A DNA stretch of 45,386 nt from Aromatoleum diolicum (GCF_012910955.1 NZ_WTVQ01000039.1:1-45386), one strand, 5' to 3'. Positions 17,640-29,267 are shown, counted from the first letter of the stretch. Numbers and translations: made by a program. The notes: generated by a model not told the origin, from the letters alone.

Positions 17640-18619
17640 TGGCGCGGCAACGATTCGATTCCCTACGTCGCCAGGTCGACCGCTGGCTGTTTCGCGTCGG
17701 ACGACCGGATCCCACGCCGCTCGTCCTCCGGCAACGCCGCATTTTTGTCCTGCCGACACCTGCAGGGCTGGCTTTCGCCGCAGCGTTGATGGTGATGCTG
17801 CTGACGTCCATCAACTACAACCTGAGCCTCGGCTACGCCCTGGTCTTTCTTCTGGGCGGCGTCGCATTCGCCAGTATCGTGCATGCGTTTCGCAACCTGC
17901 TGCATCTGTCGCTGCGCCCCGGGCGGTCCGAACCGGTATTTGCCGGCGAACGGGCCCGGTTCAGCATCCTCGTGAGCAATGCACGCCCGACACGGCGCCC
18001 CGGACTGCGACTGAATGCCCATGGCGCGATTGCGGCATTTGAACTCGCGGCCAACGACACCGCTGACATCGCGCTGTCCTGCCCGACCGAACGGCGCGGC
18101 TGGATGCGGCTCGGACGCGTGGTGATCGAGACGACGTACCCGCTCGGCCTGATCCGCGCATGGAGCGTACTCGTACCGGATCAGCGCTGCCTTGTCTATC
18201 CAGCCCCGGAACCATTCCCGCCACCGCTACCCGAAGGCACCGCCGACAGCGCGGGACGTCGCCCGGGGCACGCTGGCGACGACGACTTTGCCGGACTGCG
18301 CCCCCACCAGCCCTCGGATTCGCCACGCCACGTAGCGTGGAAAACCCTCGCGCGTGGGGGGCCGATGCTCACCAAGCAATTCGCGGGACTCGTTGCCGGA
18401 GAAATTCACCTCGACTGGGACACCCTTCCCTGGGCGCTTGGCACAGACGCCAGACTGTCGCGACTCGTCGCCTGGGTGCTTGCAGCGGAACGGGGCGCGC
18501 AGGCGTATTCACTTGCACTGCCGGACGGCATTACTGCTGTCGACCGCGGTCCACAGCACACTGCCACCTGTCTCAAGCGGCTAGCACTTTTCGGCAATGG
18601 TGCCTCCGCCGATGTCTGA
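17639..18619 (+). CDS. DUF58 domain protein
   Basis: A 326-residue protein with two membrane helices near residues 42-80 (LAFAAALMVMLLTSINYN and ALVFLLGGVAFASIVHA) followed by a periplasmic-type beta domain. The DUF58 signature is GDDDFAGLRPHQPSDSPRHVAWKTLARGG (residues about 218-246, given in part). DUF58 proteins accompany MoxR ATPases and transglutaminase-like proteins; their mechanism is not established. The stop and start codons of moxR and this gene share a base (TGATG at 17637-17641); a GTG one codon earlier is also possible. It overlaps the next gene by 23 bp. Confidence 0.9.
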   Translation: MARQRFDSLRRQVDRWLFRVGRPDPTPLVLRQRRIFVLPTPAGLAFAAALMVMLLTSINYNLSLGYALVFLLGGVAFASIVHAFRNLLHLSLRPGRSEPVFAGERARFSILVSNARPTRRPGLRLNAHGAIAAFELAANDTADIALSCPTERRGWMRLGRVVIETTYPLGLIRAWSVLVPDQRCLVYPAPEPFPPPLPEGTADSAGRRPGHAGDDDFAGLRPHQPSDSPRHVAWKTLARGGPMLTKQFAGLVAGEIHLDWDTLPWALGTDARLSRLVAWVLAAERGAQAYSLALPDGITAVDRGPQHTATCLKRLALFGNGASADV

Positions 18620-20558
18620 CGCGCGCGCGCCCTCCGTCGTCCAGCAACTCTGGCTGCTCGCCACTACCACAACCACGCTGGCTCCCCACGCGACGCATCT
18701 GCCCGCCTGGCTTACAGCGGTTTGCGCAAGCCTGTTGGGGCTGCGCGTACTGTTGTCGTGGCGACGAGGCAAAGTTCCACACCAGGCCTTGATCCTGCTG
18801 ATCGCGGTCGCCGCCGGCGTCGGCGTGAAAATCGACTTTGGCCATTTCTTCGGCAAGGATCCCGGGGTCGCGCTGCTTGCCGTGCTGCTGTGTCTGAAGC
18901 TTCTGGAAGGGCGCAGCACGCGCGACATTCGTGCTGCGATACTTTTAAGTTTATTCCTGCAACTCGGGCTGTTCTTCTACGACCAGACCCTAGCAATCGC
19001 CGGCCTTGCCCTGACCGGCGCATTACTCGCCACGATCACCCTGCTGAGTCTGCAGGACGAGAACGCGCCCCCCGTTGCGCAACTGCGTACAGGCGCCGTC
19101 CTGCTGGCCCAGGGCCTGCCCTTCATGCTTATTCTGTTCGTGCTTTTCCCTCGCGTTCAGGGGCCGCTATGGGGGCTCCCGGCGGACGCCTACAGTGGCA
19201 TGAGCGGACTGTCCGACTCGATGACCCCGGGGTCGATCAGCCAGCTGGGTCTATCGGACGCCATCGCCTTTCGTGTCGAATTCCACGGCAGCCCACCGCC
19301 ACCCACGCAGCGCTACTGGCGTGGCCCGGTGCTCACCTCCTTTGACGGCCGAACCTGGCGCACAGGCCGTTTCACGACCGCCGCCGAACCGGCCTATGTA
19401 CCCGCCGGCCCCGCCTACGACTACGGGTTGACGCTCGAGCCGCACAACCAGAACTGGCTGTTGGCGCTCGACTTCCCCCCTCCCGGCGTGCCACAAGCAC
19501 GCTATACCAGCGATTACCGGCTAGTAGCGAACGCCCCGGTGCGCACCCGAGCACGATTCAATCTGCGCGCGTACCCGACGACTGCTGTCGGGGTCGACGA
19601 AAACCGCGACGTGCTCACAGACGCAGTTCGACTGCCGGCCACCTTCAACCCACGCAGCCGCGCCCTCGCGCGGGATTTGGCCACAGGCACCCCCTCGCAC
19701 GACCTAATCCTGGCACGGACAATCGAACATCTCAGGCGGAGCGACCTGACCTACACGCTCAACCCACCGCTCCTCGGCACCCACGCCATTGACGAGTTCC
19801 TCTTCGACACCCGCCGCGGTTTCTGCGAACACTTCGCCTCCGCCTTCGTCTTCGTGATGCGTGCCGCCGGAGTCCCCGCACGTGTCGTCACCGGGTATCA
19901 GGGCGGCGAGATCAATCCGATCGACCGCACTCTGGTGGTACGCCAGTCGGATGCGCATGCGTGGGCAGAGGTTTGGCTCGCCGGGCGCGGCTGGACACGT
20001 ATCGATCCCACTGCCGTGGCAGCCCCCCGGCGCATCGAATCGGGACTGGCTGCGGCCCTGCCCGAGTGGGAAGCGCTGCCCTTCATGATGCGCCCGAGCT
20101 TTTCCTGGCTGCGCGACCTGCGCCATCACTGGGAAGCACTCTCCAATACGTGGAACATTTGGGTTCTTGGATACAATCCCGATCGACAACAAGATCTGCT
20201 TAAACGCATCGGTTTTTCGCGCCCTGACTGGCGAACGCTTGGCCTTTTGCTGGGATTGAGCGCCGGGATATTGACGCTGCTCCTGTTCATATGGGCCTTT
20301 GCACTTCGCCAGCAGCGCGACCCGCTCGATCGCGCGTGGTCATCATTCTGCCGCAAGCTCGCCCGTCACGGTGCCGCGCGGCATCCGTGGGAAGGACCCG
20401 TCGATTACGGCAAGCGTCTGGCGATGACCTTCCCCCGGCACGCCGCCCGCCTGAAAGACATCGCCGGCCGCTACGCCAGGTTGCGCTACGGCTCAAGTAC
20501 CGATGATCGCCACGTACGTGATCTTGTCCAATGTATCCGGAGGTTGAATCTGAAATGA
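18597..20558 (+). CDS. tgpA: Membrane transglutaminase-like protein, TgpA family (DUF3488 + transglutaminase + DUF4129)
   Basis: A 653-residue inner-membrane protein. The N-terminal third has about six membrane helices (residues 12-185). The periplasmic transglutaminase-like core has the triad Cys410 (GFCEHFA), His454 (DAHAWAEVW) and Asp470 (RIDPT). A further helix lies near residues 550-570 (LLLGLSAGILTLLLFIWAF), and a cytoplasmic C-terminal domain follows. In Pseudomonas aeruginosa TgpA is essential and has transglutaminase activity. The gene starts inside the DUF58 gene; an ATG five codons later is an alternative start. It ends overlapping mltB by 4 bp. All three genes and mltB thus form one overlapped unit. 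Confidence 0.93.
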   Translation: MVPPPMSDARAPSVVQQLWLLATTTTTLAPHATHLPAWLTAVCASLLGLRVLLSWRRGKVPHQALILLIAVAAGVGVKIDFGHFFGKDPGVALLAVLLCLKLLEGRSTRDIRAAILLSLFLQLGLFFYDQTLAIAGLALTGALLATITLLSLQDENAPPVAQLRTGAVLLAQGLPFMLILFVLFPRVQGPLWGLPADAYSGMSGLSDSMTPGSISQLGLSDAIAFRVEFHGSPPPPTQRYWRGPVLTSFDGRTWRTGRFTTAAEPAYVPAGPAYDYGLTLEPHNQNWLLALDFPPPGVPQARYTSDYRLVANAPVRTRARFNLRAYPTTAVGVDENRDVLTDAVRLPATFNPRSRALARDLATGTPSHDLILARTIEHLRRSDLTYTLNPPLLGTHAIDEFLFDTRRGFCEHFASAFVFVMRAAGVPARVVTGYQGGEINPIDRTLVVRQSDAHAWAEVWLAGRGWTRIDPTAVAAPRRIESGLAAALPEWEALPFMMRPSFSWLRDLRHHWEALSNTWNIWVLGYNPDRQQDLLKRIGFSRPDWRTLGLLLGLSAGILTLLLFIWAFALRQQRDPLDRAWSSFCRKLARHGAARHPWEGPVDYGKRLAMTFPRHAARLKDIAGRYARLRYGSSTDDRHVRDLVQCIRRLNLK

Positions 20559-21559
20559 AACGCCCCTTCAGCGCCGCCCTGCTATGCCTCAGCCTGCTTG
20601 CCGGGCCGGGCCTCGCCAACGGCTCCTACGCGGAGCGCGAGGAAGCAATCGCATTCTCGCGGGAAATGCAGGAGAAACACGGATTTGACAGTGGCGAACT
20701 ACTTGCTGCGCTCGCCCGAGCCCAGCACGAACCCCGCGTACTCGAACTCATCCGCCCGCCCAGTTCGCCCGGCACTCGCTCATGGCAACGCTATCGCGCG
20801 CGGTTTCTTGAAACCAGGCGCATCGAAAGCGGCCTCGCCTTCTGGCAGGAACACGAGGCGACGCTTCAGACTGCCAGCGAACGCTATGGGGTACCGCCGG
20901 AAATCATCGTGGCGATCATCGGCGTCGAGACCTTTTATGGCCGCAACACCGGCAATTTCGAGACCGTATCGGCGTTGGCAACGCTCGCGTTCGACTACCC
21001 GCCACGCGCACAGCTGTTCCTGCGCGAACTGGAACAGCTGTTTCTGCTAGCCCGCGAACAGGGACGCGACCCCTTCACCTATTACGGCTCCTACGCGGGC
21101 GCGATCGGGTATCCGCAGTTTCTGCCCAGCAGCATCCGCAACTATGCGGTGGACTTTGATGGCAGCGGCCGCATCGATTTCGACAATGAGCCTGCCGACG
21201 CCATCGGTAGCATTGCGCATTACCTTGCACAACATGGCTGGGCACGTGGCGAACCGGTCGCGGTGCCCGCGCTGCTGGCCCCCGAAACCAACGCCCAGGC
21301 GCTCATTGACATCGGCATCGAACCTGCGCTCACCCCGGAACAGCTCGCAAACGCAGGCGTCACGCCGGCAACCGCGTATCCGCATACCGCACCCGCAACC
21401 CTCGTCGACCTCGCCAGTCCCGGCGCCGAGACCGAATACTGGCTTGGCTACCGGAACTTCTACGCAATCACGCGCTACAACAAGAGCAGCTTCTACGCGA
21501 TGGCTGTATTCGAGCTAGCGCGGGCCTTGCTCGATCAGTACACGCCGCCCGCGCGGTAA
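20555..21559 (+). CDS. mltB: Lytic murein transglycosylase B
   Basis: A 334-residue peptidoglycan-cleaving enzyme. The signal peptide (AALLCLSLLAGPGLANG) ends near residue 23 without a lipobox Cys, so it is probably a soluble periplasmic form (SltB-like) rather than the lipid-anchored MltB. The catalytic Glu125 is in the motif GVETFYGRNTGNF, and the family motifs GSYAGAIGYPQFLPSS and DFDGSGRIDF follow. The ATG at 20555 overlaps the TgpA stop (ATGA) and has a GGAGG site at 20539-20543, which argues against an in-frame ATG 24 bp upstream. Convergent with rpoS. Confidence 0.93.
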   Translation: MKRPFSAALLCLSLLAGPGLANGSYAEREEAIAFSREMQEKHGFDSGELLAALARAQHEPRVLELIRPPSSPGTRSWQRYRARFLETRRIESGLAFWQEHEATLQTASERYGVPPEIIVAIIGVETFYGRNTGNFETVSALATLAFDYPPRAQLFLRELEQLFLLAREQGRDPFTYYGSYAGAIGYPQFLPSSIRNYAVDFDGSGRIDFDNEPADAIGSIAHYLAQHGWARGEPVAVPALLAPETNAQALIDIGIEPALTPEQLANAGVTPATAYPHTAPATLVDLASPGAETEYWLGYRNFYAITRYNKSSFYAMAVFELARALLDQYTPPAR

Positions 21560-21578
21560 AGGTGCCCCGCGGGCAAAG

Positions 21579-22514
21579 TCAGAACAACTCGTCGCGGGAG
21601 ATCCCGCGACGCTTCACCGTGCGACGCAACTGGCCGAGCGCCTCGAGCTGTATCTGGCGCACACGCTCGCGAGTCAGCGACAGGCGTGCAGCCAACTCCT
21701 CAAGTGTCATTACTTCGCACTCGTCGAGTCCGTAGCGATGGCGAATCACCAGGCGTTGTTTTTCGTTCAGCATGCCGATCCATTCACGGATCAGTTCTTC
21801 GACCTCGGCATCGTGGATATGCACATCAGGCGACGTCGCCTGATCGTCCGCCAGCGACTCGCCGATTGAAAGCGTCGGATCGATTTCCAGTGGCGCGTCC
21901 AGCGACGCCGTGTGCTCGCTCAATGCGAGGATCGCTCGCACCTCCTCCACCGACTTGTCCAGTCTGACCGCCACCTGCTCCAGGGTGTACTCACCGTTAC
22001 CCGATGCCTCAAGACTGCGCTGTGCGCGCAAGACCTGATTCAGTTCCTTCACGACATGTACCGGCAGGCGGATCGTGCGCGACTGGTTCATGATCGCACG
22101 CTCGATATTCTGCCGAATCCACCATGTCGCGTAGGTCGAAAACCGGAAGCCACGCTCGGGGTCGAATTTTTCCAGCGCATGCATCAGACCGAGGTTGCCC
22201 TCCTCGACCAGATCGAGCAGCGGAATCCCGCGATTCAGGTAATGCTTGGCGATATTGACGACCAGGCGCAGGTTGCGCTCGATCATGGTCTGACGGGCCG
22301 CAAAATCGCCCGTTCTTACCCGCCGCGCGAGGGCGGCTTCCTCATCGGCGGTCAGCAGCGGATTGGCGCCGATTTCATTGAGGTAAATCTGTGTAACGTC
22401 GCTGAGAAACTCGTTCTCGAAAGCCGGGGCAGCACGCTCGACGAACACCTCCACCTCGGGAGGTAGATCCGGCTCCTGACTTTCTACGTCGTCATGACTT
22501 GCCGGATCGTACAT
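21579..22514 (-). CDS. rpoS: RNA polymerase sigma factor RpoS
   Basis: A 311-residue stationary-phase and general-stress sigma factor. Region 1.2 is [22 protein letters not shown], region 2 is [17 protein letters not shown] and [18 protein letters not shown], and region 4 is [19 protein letters not shown]. It carries [17 protein letters not shown] in region 3, as RpoS does. The ribosome site AGGAGG precedes the ATG at 22512-22514. It is 10 bp downstream of nlpD. In E. coli the main rpoS promoter lies inside nlpD; the same is possible here but was not identified. Confidence 0.96.
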   Translation of the reverse strand: MYDPASHDDVESQEPDLPPEVEVFVERAAPAFENEFLSDVTQIYLNEIGANPLLTADEEAALARRVRTGDFAARQTMIERNLRLVVNIAKHYLNRGIPLLDLVEEGNLGLMHALEKFDPERGFRFSTYATWWIRQNIERAIMNQSRTIRLPVHVVKELNQVLRAQRSLEASGNGEYTLEQVAVRLDKSVEEVRAILALSEHTASLDAPLEIDPTLSIGESLADDQATSPDVHIHDAEVEELIREWIGMLNEKQRLVIRHRYGLDECEVMTLEELAARLSLTRERVRQIQLEALGQLRRTVKRRGISRDELF

Positions 22515-22524
22515 AGCCTCCTCG

Positions 22525-23427
22525 TCAGCGTGCAGGGAGATATTTTAGCGGATCTACCGGGCGGCCCTGCTTGCGGATCTCGAAGTGTACCTTGGGTTGA
22601 TCCGCGTCAGTACTGCCGAGCTCGGCGATCTTCTGGCCCTTTGACACCGAGTCACCTTCCTTCACCAGCAGCTGCTGGTTATGCGCATAGGCAGTCAGGT
22701 AATTCGCGTCGTGTTTGATGATGACCAGTTTTCCGTAGCCGCGCAAGCCACTCCCGGAGTACACCACTTTCCCCCCCGCCGAGGCAATGACCGGATCACC
22801 TGGCTTGCCCGCGATATCCACGCCCTTGTTCGTTGCCTCATCGAAGGTTTCGATAACCTGCCCACCCGCCGGCCACAACCATACGGTATTCCCTGCTGCC
22901 GCCTTGTCCGGATCCGCAGTCGGAGGGATCGGCGCTGGCACACTGCTGGCCTTGGGGTTGATCGCCGCCCAAGCCTCCTCGCTGTAGGGCTGCTTGCCCC
23001 CGCGGGGCTCCTGCTTTAATCCCGCGACGGTCGGGGGCATTTCGCCAGCCGGCTTGACTGGCTGGATGTCCACCGGCTGAGTCGTCGCAATCGGTTGGAC
23101 CACCGTCCCCGTTGCGCCACCAGGCGCCACACGCAGGGTCTGACCGACGACAATCTGGTTTGGGTCCGCGAGATTGTTCCACGCGACGATGTCCTTGACG
23201 CTGACAGCGTACTGCCGCGCAATCCCGAGCAAGGTTTCGCCCGGGCGCACGACATGCGTACCTTCCTGCTTGACCACAGAAGGTGCCGTTCCGGTTTCGG
23301 CAGGCGGGGGCGGAGTGGTATCGCGAACGGGGGCCGGACGCGGTGCCGCACAACCCGTCAACGTTGCAACAAACGCGGCCAGGATCAGCCAACGGCGCGA
23401 ATAGGTAAACTTCACTGAATCGATCAT
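22525..23427 (-). CDS. nlpD: NlpD-like amidase activator lipoprotein (LysM + degenerate M23)
   Basis: A 300-residue outer-membrane lipoprotein (lipobox LTGC, Cys 26). A LysM peptidoglycan-binding domain lies at about residues 57-100 ([20 protein letters not shown]). The C-terminal LytM/M23 domain is at about residues 190-300. Its first zinc-ligand His is missing (NKGVDIAG instead of the usual H..D pattern), while HFEIR is kept, exactly as in E. coli NlpD. It is therefore expected to activate a cell-separation amidase rather than cut peptidoglycan itself. It overlaps pcm by 4 bp and precedes rpoS by 10 bp. Confidence 0.94.
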   Translation of the reverse strand: MIDSVKFTYSRRWLILAAFVATLTGCAAPRPAPVRDTTPPPPAETGTAPSVVKQEGTHVVRPGETLLGIARQYAVSVKDIVAWNNLADPNQIVVGQTLRVAPGGATGTVVQPIATTQPVDIQPVKPAGEMPPTVAGLKQEPRGGKQPYSEEAWAAINPKASSVPAPIPPTADPDKAAAGNTVWLWPAGGQVIETFDEATNKGVDIAGKPGDPVIASAGGKVVYSGSGLRGYGKLVIIKHDANYLTAYAHNQQLLVKEGDSVSKGQKIAELGSTDADQPKVHFEIRKQGRPVDPLKYLPAR

Positions 23428-24092
23428 TCCGTACCAGTCAACAAAGGGACAAAACGCACAGCCTCAAGCCGGCTCTCCCTGAAAACATTCCCCTGCCGCT
23501 CGATCATCACCAGGCGTTGATCGGTACCGCCCAGCGGAATCATCAGACGCCCGCCAGGAGCCAGTTGCTTCTTGAGTGAGTCCGGCACGCTCGGCGCAGC
23601 AGCAGCGACAATAATGGTGTCATATGGCGCAGCCTCGGGCAATCCGAGATTGCCATCGGCACATTTCAGGCGGACGTTCGGTAGACGCAAGGGCCGAAGA
23701 TTTTCTCGTGCCAGATCAAGCAGTGGCCGGATACGTTCCACGGCATAAACCTCCGTTGCAAGGAACGACAGCACTGCGGCCTGATAGCCACACCCCGCTC
23801 CGACCTCAAGCGTTCGCCCGAGTTCGCGCCCGGCGCGCAGCACTTCGATCATTCGCGCGACAACCAGCGGTTGCGAGATGGTCTGCTGGTAGCCGATCGG
23901 CAATGCCGTGTCATCGTATGCACTGTATGCCAAACCTTTTTCGACGAATGCATGGCGCGGCACCTGCGTCATTGCCGCCAGCACCCTTTCGTCGGAAATT
24001 CCCTGCGCACGCAGACGTTCGACCATTCGCGCACGCGCACGACTGGCCGCCTGCGCCGGGTCGGGCTGCCGCAACATCATCGGCACAGCCAC
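23424..24092 (-). CDS. pcm: Protein-L-isoaspartate O-methyltransferase
   Basis: A 222-residue SAM-dependent enzyme that methylates isoaspartyl residues to start repair of aged proteins. Seen motifs: [32 protein letters not shown] in parts near residues 45-75, the SAM-binding motif [15 protein letters not shown], and [10 protein letters not shown]. The start overlaps the end of surE by 16 bp and the end overlaps nlpD by 4 bp, so the operon is translationally coupled. The stretch of the first 15 residues is variable in the family. Confidence 0.95.
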   Translation of the reverse strand: MAVPMMLRQPDPAQAASRARARMVERLRAQGISDERVLAAMTQVPRHAFVEKGLAYSAYDDTALPIGYQQTISQPLVVARMIEVLRAGRELGRTLEVGAGCGYQAAVLSFLATEVYAVERIRPLLDLARENLRPLRLPNVRLKCADGNLGLPEAAPYDTIIVAAAAPSVPDSLKKQLAPGGRLMIPLGGTDQRLVMIERQGNVFRESRLEAVRFVPLLTGTE

Positions 24093-24820
24093 TCCGAAAC
24101 ACCGGAAATCTGACTGTTGTGGGTCAGATCAATCTGCAGTGGTGTAATCGAGACAAAACCCTCTGCCACCGCATGAAAATCCGTTCCCTCGCCAGCGTCC
24201 GCCGCCTGTCCCGCCGCACCAACCCAATAGACCGTCTCATTGCGCGGGTTCACACTGCGGATTACCGGCTCGGCCTTGTGTCGCTTGCCTAGCCGGGTTA
24301 CCCGCTGCCCGCGCAACTCGGAATACGGCCGATCGGGAACATTGACGTTCAACAGCACCGGCTGACGGAAGGGCTCGCGCATGAAACGCTCAGCAAGGTC
24401 GCGCGCCACCCGCGCCGCTCCCGAAAAATCACCGGGATTCTTGCTTACCAGCGAGATTGCAATCGACGGAACGCCCAACAGATAACCTTCGGTGGCTGCC
24501 GCGACCGTACCGGAATAGATCGTATCGTCGCCCATATTGGCACCGTGATTGATGCCGGAGACCACCATGTCAGGCAGATGATCGAGCATTCCGGTGACAG
24601 CCAGATGGACGCAGTCGGTCGGGGTTCCATTGACGAAATGGAAGCCGTTGGCAGCACGCCGCAGCGACAGAGGCCGATCAAGAGTCAGGGAATTGCTGGC
24701 GCCACTCCGGTCACGCTCGGGTGCGACAACCGTTACTTCCCCTACCTCGGCCAAAGCAGCGGCAAGCGCCGCAATGCCGGGGGCAAAATAGCCATCATCG
24801 TTACAGACCAGAATGCGCAT
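24077..24820 (-). CDS. surE: 5'/3'-nucleotidase SurE
   Basis: A 247-residue metal-dependent nucleotidase. The N-terminus [16 protein letters not shown] holds the metal-binding Asp8-Asp9, followed by [14 protein letters not shown] and [21 protein letters not shown], all family signatures. The ATG at 24818-24820 is the family start; an upstream in-frame codon is rejected. It is the first gene of surE-pcm-nlpD-rpoS. An extended -10-like TGCTAAGAT lies at 24887-24895 on the minus strand without a good -35 box and may be its promoter. Confidence 0.96.
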   Translation of the reverse strand: MRILVCNDDGYFAPGIAALAAALAEVGEVTVVAPERDRSGASNSLTLDRPLSLRRAANGFHFVNGTPTDCVHLAVTGMLDHLPDMVVSGINHGANMGDDTIYSGTVAAATEGYLLGVPSIAISLVSKNPGDFSGAARVARDLAERFMREPFRQPVLLNVNVPDRPYSELRGQRVTRLGKRHKAEPVIRSVNPRNETVYWVGAAGQAADAGEGTDFHAVAEGFVSITPLQIDLTHNSQISGVSEWLCR

Positions 24821-24941
24821 GATTCTTCCGTTCGGAGTGCTACAAACCGCCACGCCGTGCCTGATGTATCGCAGAAGCGGCGGAGCATCTTAGCATACGG
24901 CGCCCCGCGCTCCGGGCTGCCGCCCACGAGGAATAACGCAG

Positions 24942-24969
24942 AAAAAATAAACCGGCCAGCGGCCGGTTT
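24942..24969 (-). terminator. Intrinsic terminator of tRNA-Pro
   Basis: Stem AAACCGGCC/GGCCGGTTT with a 3-base loop. On the minus strand it is followed by a T-rich run, and it lies 10 bases after the tRNA-Pro CCA end. Confidence 0.9.
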
Positions 24970-24979
24970 CGGTATCTAT

Positions 24980-25057
<78 letters not shown>

Positions 25058-25068
25058 CACAAGCGCGC

Positions 25069-25096
25069 ATTATAGCAGCATTCGGCGCATTTACCA
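25069..25096 (-). promoter_or_regulatory. Promoter of tRNA-Pro
   Basis: A perfect -10 TATAAT (25069-25074) preceded by TGC (extended -10) and a -35-like TGGTAA (25091-25096) with a 16-base spacer on the minus strand. The -10 box is 12 bases from the mature 5' end. Confidence 0.8.
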
Positions 25097-25104
25097 GCCC
25101 TGCG

Positions 25105-25485
25105 TCACGCTTTCAACTGCTCGAGCACTGCGACGATTTCGGCGCGTACGGACGCCAGCACTGCGCGCAGGCGATCAACCTCCTCGGCCTCTTCCTGCTC
25201 ATGAATCGCCGTCTCGCCCAGCTTGTTCCTTGCCCCGGAAATGGTGAAACCTTCCTCGTAGAGCAGTTCGCGGATGCGCCGCACCAACAGCACCTCGTGG
25301 TGCTGATAGTAACGCCGGTTACCGCGCCGCTTCACCGGTTTGAGCTGGGTGAACTCCTGTTCCCAGTAGCGCAGCACGTGCGGCTTGACCGCACACAGCT
25401 CGCTGACTTCACCGATTGTGAAATAGCGCTTTGCCGGGATCGGCGGCAGAGGTACCGAGGTCTCGTTATGGCTGCTTGCCTGCAT
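25105..25485 (-). CDS. MerR family transcriptional regulator
   Basis: A 126-residue regulator with an N-terminal MerR winged helix ([25 protein letters not shown] and [23 protein letters not shown], residues 21-75) and a short C-terminal coiled coil ([22 protein letters not shown]). It has no metal-binding cysteine cluster and no large ligand domain. This orphan MerR gene next to ihfA is a common arrangement in beta- and gammaproteobacteria, but its target is not known. Its start overlaps the end of ihfA by 20 bp. Confidence 0.92.
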   Translation of the reverse strand: MQASSHNETSVPLPPIPAKRYFTIGEVSELCAVKPHVLRYWEQEFTQLKPVKRRGNRRYYQHHEVLLVRRIRELLYEEGFTISGARNKLGETAIHEQEEAEEVDRLRAVLASVRAEIVAVLEQLKA

Positions 25486-25777
25486 CGCTCAGCTGCTCCA
25501 CTGCTGCCTTCAGCTTCTGACTCGCGTGAAAGGTGACAACCCGACGTGCGGTAATTGGAATTTCCTCACCAGTTTTCGGATTGCGCCCCGGTCGCTGCGG
25601 CTTGTCGCGCAGCTGGAAGTTCCCGAACCCGGAGAGTTTGACGGTTTCGCCCTTCTCCAGCGCCAGCCGGATTTCCTCGAAAAAGCCTTCCACCATGTCC
25701 TTGGCTTCACGCTTGTTGAGACCGACACGCTCAAACAACAGGTCGGCCAGTTCCGCTTTGGTCAAGGTAATGTTCAT
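25466..25777 (-). CDS. ihfA: Integration host factor subunit alpha
   Basis: A 103-residue HU/IHF-family DNA-bending protein that pairs with IHF-beta. Seen: [48 protein letters not shown] and the beta-arm [22 protein letters not shown] with the DNA-intercalating Pro region. The ATG at 25775-25777 was chosen; a GTG two codons upstream overlaps the pheT stop and is an alternative. It follows pheT immediately, as in E. coli, where IHF is made from the pheST operon. Confidence 0.96.
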   Translation of the reverse strand: MNITLTKAELADLLFERVGLNKREAKDMVEGFFEEIRLALEKGETVKLSGFGNFQLRDKPQRPGRNPKTGEEIPITARRVVTFHASQKLKAAVEQLSDAGKQP

Positions 25778-25782
25778 TTTCA

Positions 25783-28161
25783 CTATCCACGCAAGCGGGC
25801 GCCGAGCACAGCCTCGGCATGACGAATGATGACAGCGATCGCTGCGTCGACTTCGGCATCCTCAAGCGTGCGCTGAGTATCTTGCATCAACACCCTGAAC
25901 GCAAGGCTCTTTTTCCCGGGATCGATGCCCTTGCCATGGTAAACATCGAACAGCTCGATACCCTTGACGACGGCCGGCGCGACCTCACCGAGGACTTCGA
26001 CGACACGTGCCACCGCAAGCCCCTGCTCCACCACCAGTGCAAGGTCGCGCGTGACGGCAGGCTGGCGGGAAATTTCCTGATAGGCCGGCAGGCACGCCAG
26101 CAGCGCATCATCCATATCCACTTCGAATACAACCGGTGCAGCACCCATCTCGTAGCGCTGGACCCACACCGGGTGCAACTCGCCAACCACGCCAATGCGG
26201 TGACCATCGAGCAGGACCGCAGCGGCACGCCCGGGGTGCAGGGCAGGGTCGGAAACCGGTTCGAATTTCAGAACACGCGGCGCGAACAATGCCTCAAGGT
26301 CGCCCTTTACATCGTAGAAATCGACCAGCCGTGTGGGTGCCCCCCATTGCTCGGGCAGCGCCGGTCCGGCAGCGAGAGCGGCGACGCGCACAGGCTGGTG
26401 GAATCCCGCGACCGGCTCGCCGTCAGCCTTGCGTTCGAAGCAGCGGCCGATTTCGAACACGCGCACGCGATTCAGCTGCCGCTTGCGGTTGGCAACCAGA
26501 TTCCCTGCAAGACCGGGGACCAGGCTCGAACGCATCACGCTCATCTGACTGGCGATCGGGTTGGCGAGCCGGATGGGCGCATCGTTGGCGCAGAAGTCGC
26601 GTTCCCAGGCTTCTTCGACGAACGCGTAGTTGACGACTTCCTGGTAGTCGCGCCCAGCGAGCAGGTGGCGCACGTCCCACGCGGAGCGACCCGACTCGGA
26701 ACGGTCGAGCATCGCCAGCCCGCCCTGCGGCGGCAGCGCGGGGATGTTGTCATAACCGTATAGCCGCGCGATTTCCTCGATCAGGTCTTCCTCGATCTCG
26801 ATGTCGAAACGGAACGAGGGCGGCACAACCAAGAGATTGTCGCCATCGCGCTGCACCGTGAGGTGGACGCCTTCGAGAAGCTTGCCAATTGCAGCGTCGT
26901 CAAGATCGATCCCGAGCAGGCGACGGGCACGCCCGGGACGCAGACGCACCGGCTTGCGCGCCGGCAGGTGATCCACGGACACGGCCTCGACGACAGGACC
27001 GGCCGCACCGCCGCAGATCTCGAGAATCAACTGCGTTGCACGCTCGATGGCCGGCACCGCGAGCGCGAAATCGACGCCGCGCTCGAAGCGATGCGAGGCA
27101 TCCGACACGAAACCGTAGCCGCGCGCACGTCCGGCGATGGCGTTCGGCGCGAAGAATGCGCTTTCAAGAAACACATCGGTCGTGTCGAGCGTAATGCCGC
27201 TTTCCTCACCTCCCATGATGCCGGCGAGCGCCAGAGCACGCGCATCGTCGGCAATCAACAGGGTGTCAGCTGCCGGCGTGACGGTCTGCTCGTTGAGCAA
27301 CAGTAGCTGTTCACCTTCACGCGGATAGCGCACGTGAATCGCGCCGGTCAGGCGGGCATTGTCGAACGCATGCAGCGGCTGACCGAGCTCCAGCATCACG
27401 TAGTTGGTTATGTCGACCAGTGCACTGATCGAGCGCACGCCGCTGCGCAGCAGACGCTGCTTCATCCATTCCGGGCTCGGAGCCTTCGCGTCGACACCGC
27501 GCAGGATGCGACCGCAATAGCGCGGGCAGCCGTCCGGCGCGTCGAGCACGATCTCACGACGATCGTCGAGAGTCGGCGCGACGCCGTCAATTTCCGGCAG
27601 AACCAGCGACTGCCCGGTCAGCGCTGCCACTTCACGCCCGACGCCGGCGAGACTCAGGCAGTCGGAACGGTTTGGCGTCAGCTTGATTGTGAACAGCGTG
27701 TCATCGAGCGCGAGGTAGTCGCGCACGTTCTGGCCGATCGGCGCATCGGCGGCCAGCTCAAGCAGGCCGCCATGATCCTCCGACAAACCGAGTTCGCGTG
27801 CCGAGCACAACATGCCGAACGATTCGACACCACGCAGCTTGGCGGCCTTGATCTCGAAACCCGGCAATTTCGCGCCAACCACGGCACACGGCACCTTCAT
27901 GCCGACTGCGGCATTAGGCGCACCACAGACGATCTGCAACAGTTCGCCCTGCCCCGCATCCACCTTGCACAGCTTGAGCTTGTCGGCGTTCGGGTGCTTC
28001 TCGGCTTCGACGATGCACGCGACAACGACGCCGGAAAACGGCGGCGCCACCGCGGCAGATTCTTCGACCTCGAGACCCGCCATGGTCAGAAGGTGACCCA
28101 GCGCCTCGCTGTCGAGCGGCGGATTGACGAGGCTCCGCAACCAGTGTTCCGAAAATTGCAT
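25783..28161 (-). CDS. pheT: Phenylalanine-tRNA ligase beta subunit
   Basis: A 792-residue subunit of the heterotetrameric synthetase. Domains in order: the EMAP-like tRNA-binding domain (about residues 40-150, [23 protein letters not shown]), B3/B4 editing domain (residues 210-370, with FDNARL), B5 (residues 400-475), the catalytic-like core and a C-terminal FDX-ACB anticodon-binding domain ([16 protein letters not shown]). The length is standard. It is 7 bp downstream of pheS. Confidence 0.97.
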   Translation of the reverse strand: MQFSEHWLRSLVNPPLDSEALGHLLTMAGLEVEESAAVAPPFSGVVVACIVEAEKHPNADKLKLCKVDAGQGELLQIVCGAPNAAVGMKVPCAVVGAKLPGFEIKAAKLRGVESFGMLCSARELGLSEDHGGLLELAADAPIGQNVRDYLALDDTLFTIKLTPNRSDCLSLAGVGREVAALTGQSLVLPEIDGVAPTLDDRREIVLDAPDGCPRYCGRILRGVDAKAPSPEWMKQRLLRSGVRSISALVDITNYVMLELGQPLHAFDNARLTGAIHVRYPREGEQLLLLNEQTVTPAADTLLIADDARALALAGIMGGEESGITLDTTDVFLESAFFAPNAIAGRARGYGFVSDASHRFERGVDFALAVPAIERATQLILEICGGAAGPVVEAVSVDHLPARKPVRLRPGRARRLLGIDLDDAAIGKLLEGVHLTVQRDGDNLLVVPPSFRFDIEIEEDLIEEIARLYGYDNIPALPPQGGLAMLDRSESGRSAWDVRHLLAGRDYQEVVNYAFVEEAWERDFCANDAPIRLANPIASQMSVMRSSLVPGLAGNLVANRKRQLNRVRVFEIGRCFERKADGEPVAGFHQPVRVAALAAGPALPEQWGAPTRLVDFYDVKGDLEALFAPRVLKFEPVSDPALHPGRAAAVLLDGHRIGVVGELHPVWVQRYEMGAAPVVFEVDMDDALLACLPAYQEISRQPAVTRDLALVVEQGLAVARVVEVLGEVAPAVVKGIELFDVYHGKGIDPGKKSLAFRVLMQDTQRTLEDAEVDAAIAVIIRHAEAVLGARLRG

Positions 28162-28168
28162 GATTCGA

Positions 28169-29218
<1,050 letters not shown>

Positions 29219-29223
29219 TCAGT

Positions 29224-29253
29224 AAAAAAAAAGGAGGCCAGGCCTCCTTTTTT
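29224..29253 (-). terminator. Terminator or attenuator between rplT and pheS
   Basis: On the minus strand a GC stem GGAGGCC/GGCCTCC is flanked by A and T runs and followed by nine T (29224-29232). It lies 15 bases after the rplT stop and 24 bases before the pheS start. It has the form of an intrinsic terminator. Because the genes are otherwise contiguous it probably only partly stops transcription, as in the attenuated pheST operon of E. coli; no Phe-rich leader peptide was seen. Confidence 0.8.
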
Positions 29254-29267
29254 CGTGCTGCGTTGGC

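Noticed and set aside
25819-26763. A 314-codon plus-strand frame opposite pheT
   Set aside because: Antisense to pheT, no recognisable domain.
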